64,000 nucleotides of DNA from Capsaspora owczarzaki ATCC 30864. Taxonomy: Eukaryota > Opisthokonta > Filasterea. The stretch's first letter is position 1. Each line of letters opens with the position of its first letter. The notes under the pieces are model-generated. The model was not told where the DNA came from, made no database searches, and saw nothing but the letters and a program-made list of their open reading frames with translations. The stretch covers positions 3,632,916 through 3,696,915 of the forward strand of contig NW_011887292.1 of assembly GCF_000151315.2 (NCBI RefSeq), read 5' to 3'. This document shows, piece after piece, positions 1 through 11,108 of this stretch. The translations under genes were made by a program, and so were the position numbers.

Positions 1-16
1 ACCCCCAAACAAACCG

Positions 17-3000
17 CTATTCCGTGTCCGAGATGGCAATCCATGGTGGGGTGTGATGACCACTCGCCAGGCCATCCGGGGACCTGAGGTTGGGAATGCT
101 CCGTGACGTTGTGGATGTGGCATTGGCCAATTCGTACAACTGCGGGTCTTGTCCGCGCAGGAGCTGTTGGACGAGGCCGCTTGCTCTCCACTCTTCAATC
201 AGGGCCTTGGCGTGTTGATACCCGACCTTTTGAATCTCGTCCATGCTGTGGAACTGCAGGGTCTTGTAATGATCGATGGGAGGCCGCACATACAGGCAAT
301 TCGGATCCTTCTTGACTGCTTCCAGCTGGCGAACACACGAAACGTAAGCGAGCCGTGACTGGATGTCTGCCATGTTTGGGACCTGATGGCAGAAATCAAA
401 CCAGAACAAAGCGGGGGTGGTACCAGCACGTCAGATTCAACTCGAAACACGAACAACTGTCAGGTGCATTTTGCGTACTTTGACTTGAATCGCAAAGGGG
501 TTCCAGCGCTTCCACAAAAGCCACCATCCGGACAGTTCTTCGCCATAGTCGGTCAAGGCGGTTTCGTCCTCAGCTCCTACATCAATGGCAATGACACGGT
601 TGGCGCCCATGGTGCTCATCATCAGGTCGGCTGGAACAGAAGGTGCAATTTGTTGTCGAGTGAGTCGGAGCCAACAGCGCAAGACAAAATCATCCTTCTC
701 CCTCTCTACCTGGCAAATTGTTCACGTAGCCTCCATCCAGCAAGAGATGACCATCTCGTGGATCGCACAACGGTGGAAGATATCCAGACAAAGACATGCT
801 GGCGCGCACGTAACGCCACAGAGAACCGTCTTCGTGCACGCGCATTTTCGAAGTGCTGATGTCGGTCGTCACGCAAAAGTAAGGCAGCCACAAGTCTTCA
901 ATCTGCTGCTCTTTGAAGACACCGCGAATGGTCCGGTTGAAGCCACGCCCGGAGAACATGGCCGTCACTGGGTACGTCAGGTCCAAGAGCTTTTGGAACA
1001 GCGAGCCCATATCGGTGGAGAGTCGTCGAGCGCGAGTCTCAGTCCGTGCGGCATTGCACTCGTTTGCGTAGATTCCGCCGATAAAGGAGCCAATGCTCGT
1101 GCCACCAATCACGTCAATTGGGATGCCTGTGAAAAACAAAATGAAAATGTTGGCTGCCTTCGTTTTGTCCCTCCCTTAGCGCCAAAAATGATCGTGCATA
1201 CCTGCTTCTTCGAGCACCTGAAGCACGCCAAGGTGCGCAAGACCTCGAGCACCTCCACCACCAAGAACCAATCCAATGCTGGTACCAGTGAGCCGACGAG
1301 CCAGACGGGCCATGTCCAAGTTCATCTGTGCTTCCGTCCAGAACGGCTCCGACGCGTGATTTTCAAAGCGAATCTGGGGCACCGCGGCAAACAAGTGATC
1401 AACAACTGTCACATAAAAGGCACGCAAACCCAGCAGCTGTCGCAAGCAAATCTTACATGATGATGTGCATTCACCCAGTTGCGCTGGTTGAGCCACTCGG
1501 CAGTCCGCGCAGGAGCGCGCACGTCCAACCCGTGAAGGAGCACGAGCTCTTTCTGGGCGCGGTTGGAGGTCATGTTCGCCAGCCCTTGCTCCAGCTGACT
1601 CGGTGTTGGGTCGTTGCCGCCGAAGGCAACAACCAGAACGCAGTCGGCTTGGCGAATGCAGCGCTGCGTCCAGCTCGTCATGGAAGAGTCTGCCTCGTAC
1701 AGCACAATGCGATGCTGCTCCTCTTGTTGGCCGAGCCACGAGACCAGGCGGTATTCGTGTGCGTCAAACGCCGTTTCCCCGACCAGGTTGCGGACAACAT
1801 TGGCGTTGAGGAGCAGACTCGGGCCGATGGGCTGAAGAGCGGCTGCCAGCTTCCGGCAGAATTCCGACAAGGGCACATCCGGCGATGCAGGAATAATGGC
1901 CACTGTGGCAAGATTGCGAGTTGCAGCGGCCGTGCCTTCTTTCGGATTGGTTCGGCTGATTTTAGGAGCAGTGGCGCTCTGCACGCCCGACGTGTAATTC
2001 CCCAGAAGCCTCTTGCCAAGCAAGCGCGAAAAGTGGGCCACCACCTGCGGATGCTGGCGCTGGATCATCCGAAAGAGGCCAGTGGGAATCTTGGCGAGCT
2101 CGGTGTCACGCACGGCATGCATGCTCGTCGCTCGAGGGCTGGTTGTCAGCACTTCAAGCTCGCCAACAATTTCGCCACGGCCAAAGTCTGCGAGGAACTC
2201 TTTCTTGTCAGAGTTCTCGCGCCGGACGACGGAGCGCACGCGCCCGTTCAGAACAATGAGAATGGCGTCGCTCGGGTCTCCTTGCCTGTACAGCGACTGG
2301 CCCGCATTCACATGCAGCCAATCGAGACCAAAATCGACTTGGCGCACGAATGGAGACAAGAGCTCGCAAAAGCGCCGAGCGACCGTCACATAGACCTGTG
2401 GAAAGGCTTGCACAATTCCTTCGAACAGTTGCCGCGAGATTTTGACCACTTCAACCACCTCATCGGCTTCTGAATGCGGCGTGGCCAGAGCGGGATCAGC
2501 TGTTCCTGCTGTGGCGGACGTCGCTGGGACTGGCGTCGAATCATTCGCGCGATTTGCCGAGTTCCACGTGACAGGATTGGGGCGCACGACGGACGTTGCC
2601 GGACCGCGCATCGTGCCGTTGCCGCCAAAGGACAGCGTCGGAGTGAGCACACTGGCATACTGGGCATGCTGCGGGCTGATATATCCCGGGGCTGGATACG
2701 AACAGAGAGCGTGCTGCTTGTCCGCAGCACGTTGGGGGACTCGGGTCGGAGCTGGAGCTCGTGGCGGGAGAGGTGGCGTCTTGACCGCAATAAACGAAGG
2801 CTCGCCGGTCAGAATCGAGAGCGCGCCCACCATGTCTCCAGGTTCAGCCGTGTGCAGAAGGTCGTCCGTGTTGTTGTCGAGACTACGCACCGAGACGGAC
2901 AGCGCGCCAGACACGACAAGCAGCAGCGGACTGTTCTTCTCACCTTGTTCGATAATGTTGGAATTCGGAGTGAGCCGCGAAATGGTCAGGCCTGTCCCTT

Positions 3001-3316
3001 CCAGAACCGAAGCACTTGGAAGCTCGAGCAACCGCGAGACAATCTCCATGGCATGTCTCTCCTTCGGATCCGGGGTTCCGGAAGGTGAAAGCGAAGGGGG
3101 AGACAACGAGATTGGAGACAACGGAGCGCTCATGTTGCTGACAGACTGTGACCGTGACATGTTGCCCTTTGGCATTGCCTCTGCGGGCAAGAGCGTTGGG
3201 CAAACGAGAGCCGGTGGTGGGACATTGTCTTCCTGCTGCTCGGCACGCGTGGGGTTGCTCGAGACGGGCAATGGCGTCGTTACGGCAGGCTTGGATTCAC
3301 TCACGCTGCCACCGCA

Positions 3317-3348
<32 letters not shown>

Positions 3349-4588
3349 TGAGGGTGCCAGTGCTGTTGCTGTGACTCAACGACTGCGGCTGCAGTTCATC
3401 CCGGCCGTGTCGAATATCGTCAAACACCTTGCTCCAGGGCTCGTGTGTTGTGGGACAACACGGAGGGCGATGCTCATCCCGGCCCTGCTTGATCAGCGGT
3501 GTTGTCAGACCCAGGTACTTGTACAGCGCCATGAATGTGACGCGCTGCAAACTGTCGCAAGAAACCAGAGGCAAAGAAGAAGAAGAAGAAGGCGTGAGTC
3601 GGCTCACACTCGTTCAATGCTCGTCCACTTACCGGATCATGATCATCTGGATAATGTTGATCATGGACGCAGGATACTTTTGAAAAATCTGCCAAAAAAA
3701 AGCACACAACAGAATGTGAGTATCAGGCGAGAGCTCGTTCGAAAATCAGGCTGCATTCATCATTGGGCCTTCGTTCCTACCCGCTCAAATGCTTTGGCGG
3801 GAAGTCGCACGACGACAGCCTCCTGCAAGGCATGCGCGGAAATGGTTCGATACACGGACTCGCGCTGGGCAATCACGTCAAGGATGCTCAGCATGCTCGA
3901 CACGCTATCGCCCTTGCCCGCAGTGTACAAGATGTGGTCCCTGTGATATCAGAAGGTCAGAGGCAATTGCTTTTGACTTTCAACCACGATAGAGCATCGC
4001 GTGCTCTCTTGCGCTCTTGCTGCAACAAAAAAACTGCACCACAACCTACCGACGCGTGGTTGGGTCGCGAACGGTGACTTGAACACTGCCGTTGGCGACA
4101 ATGTACAGCGAGTCGTCCGTGTCGCCAAGACTAAACAGCTTTTCTCCGGGAGACAGCTTGACAGTGTCCACAAACTTGTACAGCTCAATGTACACGGGGT
4201 CGGTCAGAGACTTTCCAAACGCCTCGCAGGATTTGAGCATGTACATGATCTCGGTGGGCAGCTGCATGCCATTGACGACCGAATCAACGCCGCAGTCGGG
4301 CTCCAGAAACGATGCAGGCAAGTCGTGCGGGCGCACACGCACAGGAGGAGGTATAGCCTTGCCCGATGCCAACAAGCTGCGCGCCATGTAGCGCAGTGCA
4401 TCTCGCTTCCTGTCATGGAGAATCGGACAAAACCAAAAGAAGAAACAAGTTGGCTCAAGAACTGTTGGTCAAGCACAAATGCAGGAGATGGGCTCGAGTC
4501 GTACCGAAGTCGAGGCTTTCCTTTCGAGCCGAACATTGCTGAAGCGACCAAAGGCAACATTGCAGAAGACAGAGGGAAATCGAGTACC

Positions 4589-4631
<43 letters not shown>

Positions 4632-5108
4632 AACAAACAAACAAACAAACAAACAAACCCAAACATCACGGTGAGAGAAGGGCATTGCCCCCGTCCAAAC
4701 CCCCCCCCCATCAAACTTGTCAACTTTACCTCGAACGAGATATCCTGGGCTCTGTCTGCCACTAGGGATCTGAAAGGCCTGCTGAGCACAACCAGAGGCG
4801 CGACTGGGCGGATTTGGCTTGACATTTGGTTGTTGTTTGGCGCCTTCTGCAGACACCAGCCGGGAACTTGCTGTCGGAGAGCCCGAAGCGTGAGAGGCAA
4901 TCTCCTCGCGGGCGAATGCCGAGAGGTGCTGACCCATCACAACCGGTTGGAGGCCGGGTGGCTGGATGGTGGCAAAAAACAGCCAATACACGAGCTTGGC
5001 AATTCCTCGCACGGCCAGCACAGCAATCAGGATGGTCCACACCAGCGCTACCATCCCTGTCGTTGCAGTAATTTGGCTCGGCGGACAATTTAGAGTGGAT
5101 TGGCGCAT
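17..5108 (-). CDS. PNPLA6: Neuropathy target esterase (patatin-like lysophospholipase)
   Basis: Ten exons, all phase-consistent: 5108-4730, 4538-4505, 4409-4050, 3940-3781, 3688-3633, 3551-1457, 1373-1202, 1126-710, 630-479, 382-17. They encode about 1396 residues, close to human NTE (about 1366). One N-terminal membrane helix (about residues 19-46) is followed by three cyclic-nucleotide-binding-like domains (about 180-310, 497-590, 700-850) and a C-terminal patatin domain. The patatin domain has an oxyanion loop GGGGARG (about 1065), the nucleophile motif GTSIGS (Ser about 1095) and DGG (about 1215), so the Ser-Asp dyad is intact. The family hydrolyses lysophosphatidylcholine at the ER face. 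One exon is only 34 bp. The first ATG is at 5108; the frame stays open upstream to 5201 without another ATG. Order, length and the segment after the patatin core match animal NTE throughout, so the identification is firm. Confidence 0.95.
4588..4659 (+). repeat. (CAA)n then (AAAC)n repeat in an NTE intron
   Basis: About 14 CAA units run into about seven AAAC units. The tract lies inside the 191-bp intron 4539-4729 of the NTE gene, so it is not translated. Confidence 0.9.
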
Positions 5109-5820
5109 AGCGTCTCTGTCACAGTGCGTCGAAAGCAAGACGGAAGCCAGCCGGAAGCCAGACGGAAGCGGAGGCGTTTTTGTTGTTATTTGTCCAAACA
5201 ATCAACGCCATCCGATCGAGACACAACAGGTCAGTATCGTCGTTGACCGCCAAACAAACCATCCCTTCATCAAACGCATTGTAGAACACGATCTCAATGG
5301 GGGCAACACGGAAGGTAAAGTGCTGGTACGGAGCGGTGTGAGGTGCGGTAGGAAAAGGACAAGCAGAACAATTTCAGAGCTTGGGATTTTGACGTCGGAA
5401 AAAGCAGTCGCCGTGGCGGATGTTTTCTCGTCGATGATAAAGAGTCGTGCGATCGGTGTGAGCCCCGCGCCAAGGCTTACATTTCGCGAAGGAAGACACC
5501 AAGACGAGCAGCAGCTGGCCAAGTGCCGGGAGCGTAGTGATCCAGCACAAACACGGGTGGAAGCAGAAACGCGGCACATATTGCCGACGCAACGCTCGCA
5601 GACCAGGCAAACAACGTCTGCAACATTTTCTTGTGGTCTTCTTTTTGTTTGTGGTTGGCACGCGCAGTGGGAGTTTCGTGAAACTTTTGTTGGCTGCTTT
5701 GTTTGAGGACTGAAACATGTCCGAATCAAGAGCATCGTGCAAGAAAATTTACACTGTATTTGGACTTTGATGGACCAGTATCACCAAAACAACAACACAA
5801 CAACTCACCAAACGCAAGCA
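5109..5820. other. Upstream region of the NTE gene
   Basis: About 700 bp lie between the NTE start codon (5108) and the 3' end of the four-helix protein gene (5821), both on the minus strand. It should hold the NTE promoter and 5' UTR. A long minus-strand reading frame (5202-5735) has no recognisable domain or splice partner, and I do not call it a gene. Confidence 0.5.
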
Positions 5821-6693
5821 TCAACATCGCGTCGCTTGCCCAAACAGCCATAGCGCACGAAGGACAAGCAGGAAGGCGACAAACAAGGCAATCGTGACGC
5901 CAATCACAATCCACAAAAAGTAGTCAAAGTCGCCAGAGCTGGCCGAAAAGTGGTCGGTGAAGGTGACAATGGACGAGACAATCCCCGCAATGCACACGAT
6001 GGAGAAGAATAGATGGGCGCCTCGCAGCAAACCGCTGGGGAAGCCCGCTCGCGCAATGCAGATGGCCAGGACAAACACGAGCAAGTTGGCAAACACGCCT
6101 CCCGAGAACAGAGCCAGCGAAACAGTGACCGGGTTCGACGGTGGCATCTGTCTGGTAGTAGGTAAAAGCAACTCTTGTGGCAGGTTGCCGACAGAGACGC
6201 AAAATTTGTAAAGTCCGAGCGTGGATTGTGTCAAGCCAGTCTGCACGCTCAGCCATCTCGGCACAAACACGGCAGGCAGCAAAAGACCAAACGCAACCAG
6301 CTGGATGAAGATGGTGAAGCGATACAGCGCCATGGATCGCATCACGCGAAAGTCGAGCAAGTGGTTGCGCGGTTGGTAGTGTTGTTTGGCCGTGCCAACT
6401 GAATAAGGTCGAGACACCCCCTGCGATTGCTGGGAATATGCCTGTGACTGCTGGCGTTTGTTCAGCAATGACTGAGATTCAGTCTGAGTCTGAGAGGAGC
6501 TCGGCTCGTAGACTGAGCGATGGGTGGTCGCCATGCCACGCGATCCACTTGCACCAGTGCCCGACGCATCCAGGCCGCCGTCGCCGTTGATGGACGACGC
6601 TCCAATAGCGCCGTACGACGTGTGGCCCGCACCAGCAGCGGAGCTGCCAGCCGAGATTGCAGCCGGCTCATGCGGGATGGACAGCCGGCTCAT
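5821..6693 (-). CDS. Four-helix membrane protein, possibly claudin/PMP22-like
   Basis: Single exon of 290 residues. The first ~110 residues are Ser/Gly/Gln-rich and probably disordered and cytoplasmic. Four hydrophobic segments follow (about 120-145, 185-212, 222-245, 260-285). Just after helix 1 the sequence PRWLSV...GLYKFC resembles the W...GLW..C signature in the first extracellular loop of the claudin/PMP22 superfamily. The loop between helices 1 and 2 is about 45 residues. The C-terminus is short. Assignment to the claudin superfamily is an inference from topology and that one motif; a generic tetraspan protein is the alternative. The ATG at 6693 is the first in frame. No intron is needed. 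Confidence 0.6.
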   Translation of the reverse strand: MSRLSIPHEPAAISAGSSAAGAGHTSYGAIGASSINGDGGLDASGTGASGSRGMATTHRSVYEPSSSQTQTESQSLLNKRQQSQAYSQQSQGVSRPYSVGTAKQHYQPRNHLLDFRVMRSMALYRFTIFIQLVAFGLLLPAVFVPRWLSVQTGLTQSTLGLYKFCVSVGNLPQELLLPTTRQMPPSNPVTVSLALFSGGVFANLLVFVLAICIARAGFPSGLLRGAHLFFSIVCIAGIVSSIVTFTDHFSASSGDFDYFLWIVIGVTIALFVAFLLVLRALWLFGQATRC

Positions 6694-7124
6694 TCGTTAA
6701 TCTTGCTCTTGGAGACGGGGAGACCCGCGGGGGTTCGGATGACCTCGTGATGGTAGTAGTAGTAGTAGTAGTAGTAGTAGTCGTAGTAGAAGGCGAGCAA
6801 AGGGGTCTCCGAATTGAGGGTTGGACGCCCAATCGACGGGTGAGACGAGATCAGGTGGTGAGGATGAGTATCAACAAAACGGAAATGGCCGTCGGTCGAT
6901 TTGCTTTGAATACAAACACAGAGAAAAGCACGAGTGGCTTGCAATGGAGTTGTTGAGCTTGGTATTCTTCATTGTACAACCGAAACACCACAAAACAAAC
7001 AAAGCGATACATCACACAAATACACAACTACAGAGGGAGAGGGAGATAAGAGGAAAAGGAAAAAAAGATTTGTTTTAAAAGAAAAAAAACAAAAACTAGA
7101 AAAAACAAAAGACATCCTTCTGTT
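6694..7124. other. Spacer between the tetraspan gene and the NRF-like gene
   Basis: This 431-bp stretch is the upstream region of the tetraspan gene and the 3' flank of the acyltransferase gene, both on the minus strand. It contains a (TAG)n run near 6752-6786 and an A-rich stretch at 7050-7115. I see no gene in it. Confidence 0.6.
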
Positions 7125-9942
7125 TTAACCAAGAAGAGTCTTCTCAACGTTGGCAAGCGGGAACTCGACAAACATGCACATGACAAAGGCACCGGCGAAG
7201 GAGATGACAGTGTTGGCAATAAAATAGAACTGTTCAGGAAGATCTTGCAGAATGGTGGGCTGACGGAGCGTGTAGAAGAAGCTTGCGGCGACGATCGGGT
7301 GGATGAGGTAGACGCAGAAGGTCATGCGGCCAAAGACCATGAAGGCCTTGGTCGACAGCAGGTAGTTGACAACACCGCCGTTGCCAGTGACGCAGAGCCA
7401 GACAATGATGGCAAGACCGACCGACCAGCCAAAGCGGGCAAAGGTAATGTAGATGGCGTTCTCGGCAGTCGACCACTCTCGGCCGTCCCAGTGCAGGAAG
7501 GAGGTCGAGTCGAACTTGGAGTACATGCTAAAGAAGATGCCCAGGAGAATGGACGCCGCAATAAAGAAGAGACCGAGAATCTTGGGGCGCGAGATGCGGC
7601 GGTTGGCTTGGCCGTAGCGGTTGAGAATGTAGGCGGTGAACATGCCGACAATGTACGGGGCGATGCGGCAGTAGGGCTTGGTGTAAATGATGGCCGAGTA
7701 GTCGTACTTGGGGATGGCTTGCAAAAAGATGGCGACCTGCAGGTTGGCGTCGAGATCGTACTGTATGGCGAGGGCCATGGTGACGATAAAGCTGACAACA
7801 AGTGTGGCGCCGAGGGAGATGACACCCCAGATCGGGCGGCGGTAGAGGAGGAGCAGGAAGATGGGAGAGATGGCATAGAACTGCATGTCGTTGGCGAGGT
7901 ACCAGCTCCAGCCCATGCACTCGTCGTAGAGGCTGTTGGGAACAAAGTCGTTGACGAAGAGCAGGTTGGCCCACCAGTACTGCTCGCAAGCGTGGTTGGA
8001 CTGAACGCGGAACCAGTTGGGGCCGTCGCCAAAGAGCGGGCCAATGTACCAGTAGAAGAAGAGGGCAAACATGTACGTGGGGGTGATGCGGAGGAAGCGG
8101 TGGATCATGTACGGGAAGTACGGCAGCGAGTTGCGCTTGGCGAGCATCACCAGGACAACGTAGCAGACGAGGAAGCCGGACAGGAAGAAGAACGAGTCGA
8201 CAGTGAAGAATCCGTTGGCAATGATCTGGAAGGTGGGGCGGATGGACATGTAGTAGACGGCGTAAGGGTTTTGGATGCCAGAGTCAAGCGCCCAGAGGTA
8301 AGTATGACCGAGAACGACCCAGCACATGCTGATGACACGGATGCCGTTGAGGGAAAGCAGGCTCTCGTCCTTGGTGTTGGTGGCAAACATCCTGGGCACG
8401 TTCTGGAGCAGCGAAAAGCCAAGAGTCAACGACTGCCAAAGGGGCTGCTTGACGCGCGGGCCGCTGGCCTTCTCAGCCTTGGTGGGGGCGTCGAGAAGAG
8501 GGCGGGTCTCGCCGTTCTGGCCGTTGCCCTGGATGTCGTGGCCGTTGGTGGGCGAGAGCTCGACGTGGGAGCTTCGCTTCAGGTAGGTGCGGTAGTAGTC
8601 GTAGCCGGTGGCCAGAAGAACGAGAACGATGAGGACACCCGAGAGGAAGAGCATGACAATGGCGCCGGCATGGTACTCGTTGTCCATGCGGCAGTAGGCG
8701 CCGACGGACGAGACGGTAAAGTTGAGGCCAGTGTTCTCGTAGATGAGCTGCAGGACGGCGTGGGACTGGTCGGTGAGGGTGACGGGGTCGCAGCTTGCTG
8801 GCACGCAGACGCCCCACTCGAACGCGTACGCAGTCGGGAGAGTCTCGTTGGGGTAGACCATGCCCTTGTACTCGACAGAGTCAATGTCGCCCTTCATCAT
8901 GCAGTACGTCGCGCCGGGAATGCGCATGCACCCGTCGTAGTCGCCCCACGAGATGGGTGACAGGGAGATGATCAGGCCAGACGGCACCTTGCCCATGGCA
9001 TCGACGTCTGCGCGAAGTGTTGCAGAGAGTGAGACGGTGATTTGCCATTATTTTGTAGTGTTCCAAACGTTGTTCCGCCTGTTCGCGGAGCTCATCACTG
9101 CTCCCCCTTTCTTGCGTTGTGTGTGTTCTTTTTTTTTGTTTGGAATCACACATGCAACGCGCTCGCTATTTTTTCTTCTTTTCTGTTCGGAAGCGGAAGT
9201 GTTTGTCAAAGAGTGTCCTTTTTTTTTTTTTTTTTTTTTTTCCATAATTTTTTTTTTTTGAAGATGCCGGAGCGCGGCTTCTCATGTGCCACCTGATGCA
9301 CGACGCGCGTGACACTCACAAGGGCCCGGGGAGACCGCTTCAGACCACCCCGCGGCACACACACATTCAGACACTTGTGTTGCGTGTGATGCAATCTCAC
9401 AGATGCAGGTAGACGGTGCACAAGAAACCCCGCACACCAGCGCTCAATGCAACGGCGCAAATCAGACCGAACAACCGAACGAAAAAAAAAAAAAAAAAAA
9501 AAAAAAAGCGAACTTGACTTCATTTCTCGCTTTTTCTCGCCGCTTGAATCGAAGTGTCAGTTCACCCAGCAAGGAACGGAGAAGAGAAGGACGGCACACC
9601 CCACAATCGACACACGGGAGAAGAAAGGGAAGAGAAACAAAAGGGAAACAAAAAAACCTTACATTGCCAGCCGCCAGTCTCGATGAGCGTGGACATGTTA
9701 AAGTAGTAGTTGAGGTCCTTGAGGCACTGGAGGTTGGTGCCGTCCTGGCGCAGGTGGCGGGCAGGCGAGCGAGACAGCTGGTAGTCGAGCGAAGGGTGCG
9801 GGGCCAGGTAGGAGCGCTCCTTGGCAGGGGTGTACTGCTTGTACGTGACGGCCGGCGGGTGCGCAAACTCAACGGCCGAGGCCACTGAGGCGACCACGCA
9901 CAGCACTGCCACCACCGCAGACAGGGCAGCAGAATGGCGCAT
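7125..9942 (-). CDS. NRF-6-like membrane acyltransferase (acyltransferase 3 family)
   Basis: Two exons (9942-9663 and 9007-7125) joined across a 655-bp intron give 720 residues. A signal peptide (hydrophobic residues about 5-22) starts a Cys-containing extracellular NRF domain: QCLKDL near residue 70, then across the splice VDAMGKVPSG and GDYDGCMRI, and later WGVCVPASC. One membrane helix follows, a short cytoplasmic linker, then a multi-helix acyltransferase-3 (OafA-like) domain including GLSSF-type and VLGHTYLW segments, the latter carrying the conserved histidine. The same layout is known from C. elegans NRF-6, a membrane protein involved in lipid and drug transport in the gut. The acyl substrate cannot be told from sequence. 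The frame is intact and the phase across the intron is exact. Confidence 0.88.
9008..9662 (-). repeat. Long intron with opposed poly-T and poly-A runs
   Basis: This intron of the NRF-like gene contains a T run near 9217-9241 and an A run near 9481-9507 on the plus strand. The two are complementary and could pair in the transcript. No coding potential was seen apart from low-complexity frames. Confidence 0.7.
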
Positions 9943-10026
9943 GTTGAATGTGAAGAAGAAGAAGAAGAAGAAGAAAGACTAGAAGAAGAAGGAACAAAGC
10001 AGACACGAGAACGAGTGAGCGCAAAC

Positions 10027-10062
<36 letters not shown>

Positions 10063-11108
10063 AAAATAATAAAATACTAAAATACTAATGGAAAACAAAC
10101 GGTCTGTTGAAAGAGAAGACGTCGAGGAGGAAAAGGCGCATCGTACAGACGTAGAAGGAGAGATGAAGACAGTCTTAGCGAAGGGCGAAACACTCAGAGG
10201 CGCATTGACACAGCGCACACGAGAGCGACGGTGAAGAAAGAACAAGAAACAAGAAGAACAAGAAGAACAAGCAAAAGGCACGAGGGATGAGCGGTTTTAC
10301 TCAGCACGACTCATGAGCAGACCACTCGGCGCACAACGAGAAGATGAGCAGTGGTGTGCAATGATGATGATGATGATGATGATGATGAGTGGAATGGAGC
10401 GAAAAGAATGAAAGAGAGCGAGGGGAAGAGCTACAGAGACTACTTACAAAAGAGAAAAAAAAAAAAGAGAAATAAGACTGAATGCCGGATTTATTCAGGA
10501 TTTGGAGATTTATGAAACAAAGAAAACAAAACACTCCATCCCGACCATCGGCAGGCAAGAAGGAGCAATCAAACACCAATGGGGACAGTGATATCGAGGC
10601 TGAAATGTCGGCAGAAGCGGACCTGAGCGAGCGGAAAAGCAACGTTTGACAACCAAAAACCACGAAAGCACTGCTGGTTGCCGAAGGTCGGAAGTTCAGC
10701 TGACCTTTTTGTGTTGATGTTTTCAACCAACTCGATCGCGTTCGGCCAACTTCCGCCTCCGCTTCCTCGTGAACACAGCCACATGACGAGGTCTAACGGT
10801 GATGCTCGTCATGCGTAGTTACCAGCAGCAGTGGTGAAGGGCTGCTGTTGAGTAGTTGCGATTGTGTTTGTGCTGAAAAGTTTGCGCAGTTAACACGGAT
10901 TCCCAATTGGGAATTGGTCGTTAAGCGCGTTTCCGTTCTGAAACAATGCGACATATCATCACGCCATCCAAAGCCGGTGGTCATTGCTGTTTGCAAAATT
11001 AAAACACCAACAATAACAACAACAACAACAAACAACAATAACCAAGCATGTATTTTGGTCCGATTCCTAACATCACCCAGCTTTTCACTTTGTCGTTGCC
11101 ACACGCGT
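9943..11108. other. 1.2-kb intergenic region with simple repeats
   Basis: Upstream region of the NRF-like gene and 3' flank of the next minus-strand gene. It holds (GAA)n near 9954-9975, a run of 33 A at 10028-10060 and (GAT)n near 10363-10388. Open frames here are short, low in complexity and lack conserved motifs or splice partners. I see no gene. Confidence 0.6.
10028..10060 (+). repeat. Run of 33 A
   Basis: Uninterrupted A run in the upstream region of the NRF-like gene. Confidence 0.95.

Noticed and set aside
1374-1456. Read-through of the NTE frame at 1409-1456 as the end of one gene and the patatin domain as another
   Set aside because: An 83-bp intron with good GT/AG sites joins HHH to IRFENH in phase, as in animal NTE, so it is a single gene.
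5202-5735. 177-codon minus-strand frame upstream of NTE
   Set aside because: Cys/Ser-rich with no domain, no ATG-based link to NTE and no conserved motif; likely 5' flank.
7245-8960. 571-codon plus-strand frame opposite the NRF-like gene
   Set aside because: It is the antisense shadow of a GC-rich coding exon; composition is Asp/Glu/Val/Gly-biased as expected, and the minus strand has the conserved protein.
10301-10726. 141-codon minus-strand frame between the NRF-like and large unknown genes
   Set aside because: Ends in Ser/Phe/His-rich low complexity over a (GAT)n repeat and has no conserved feature.
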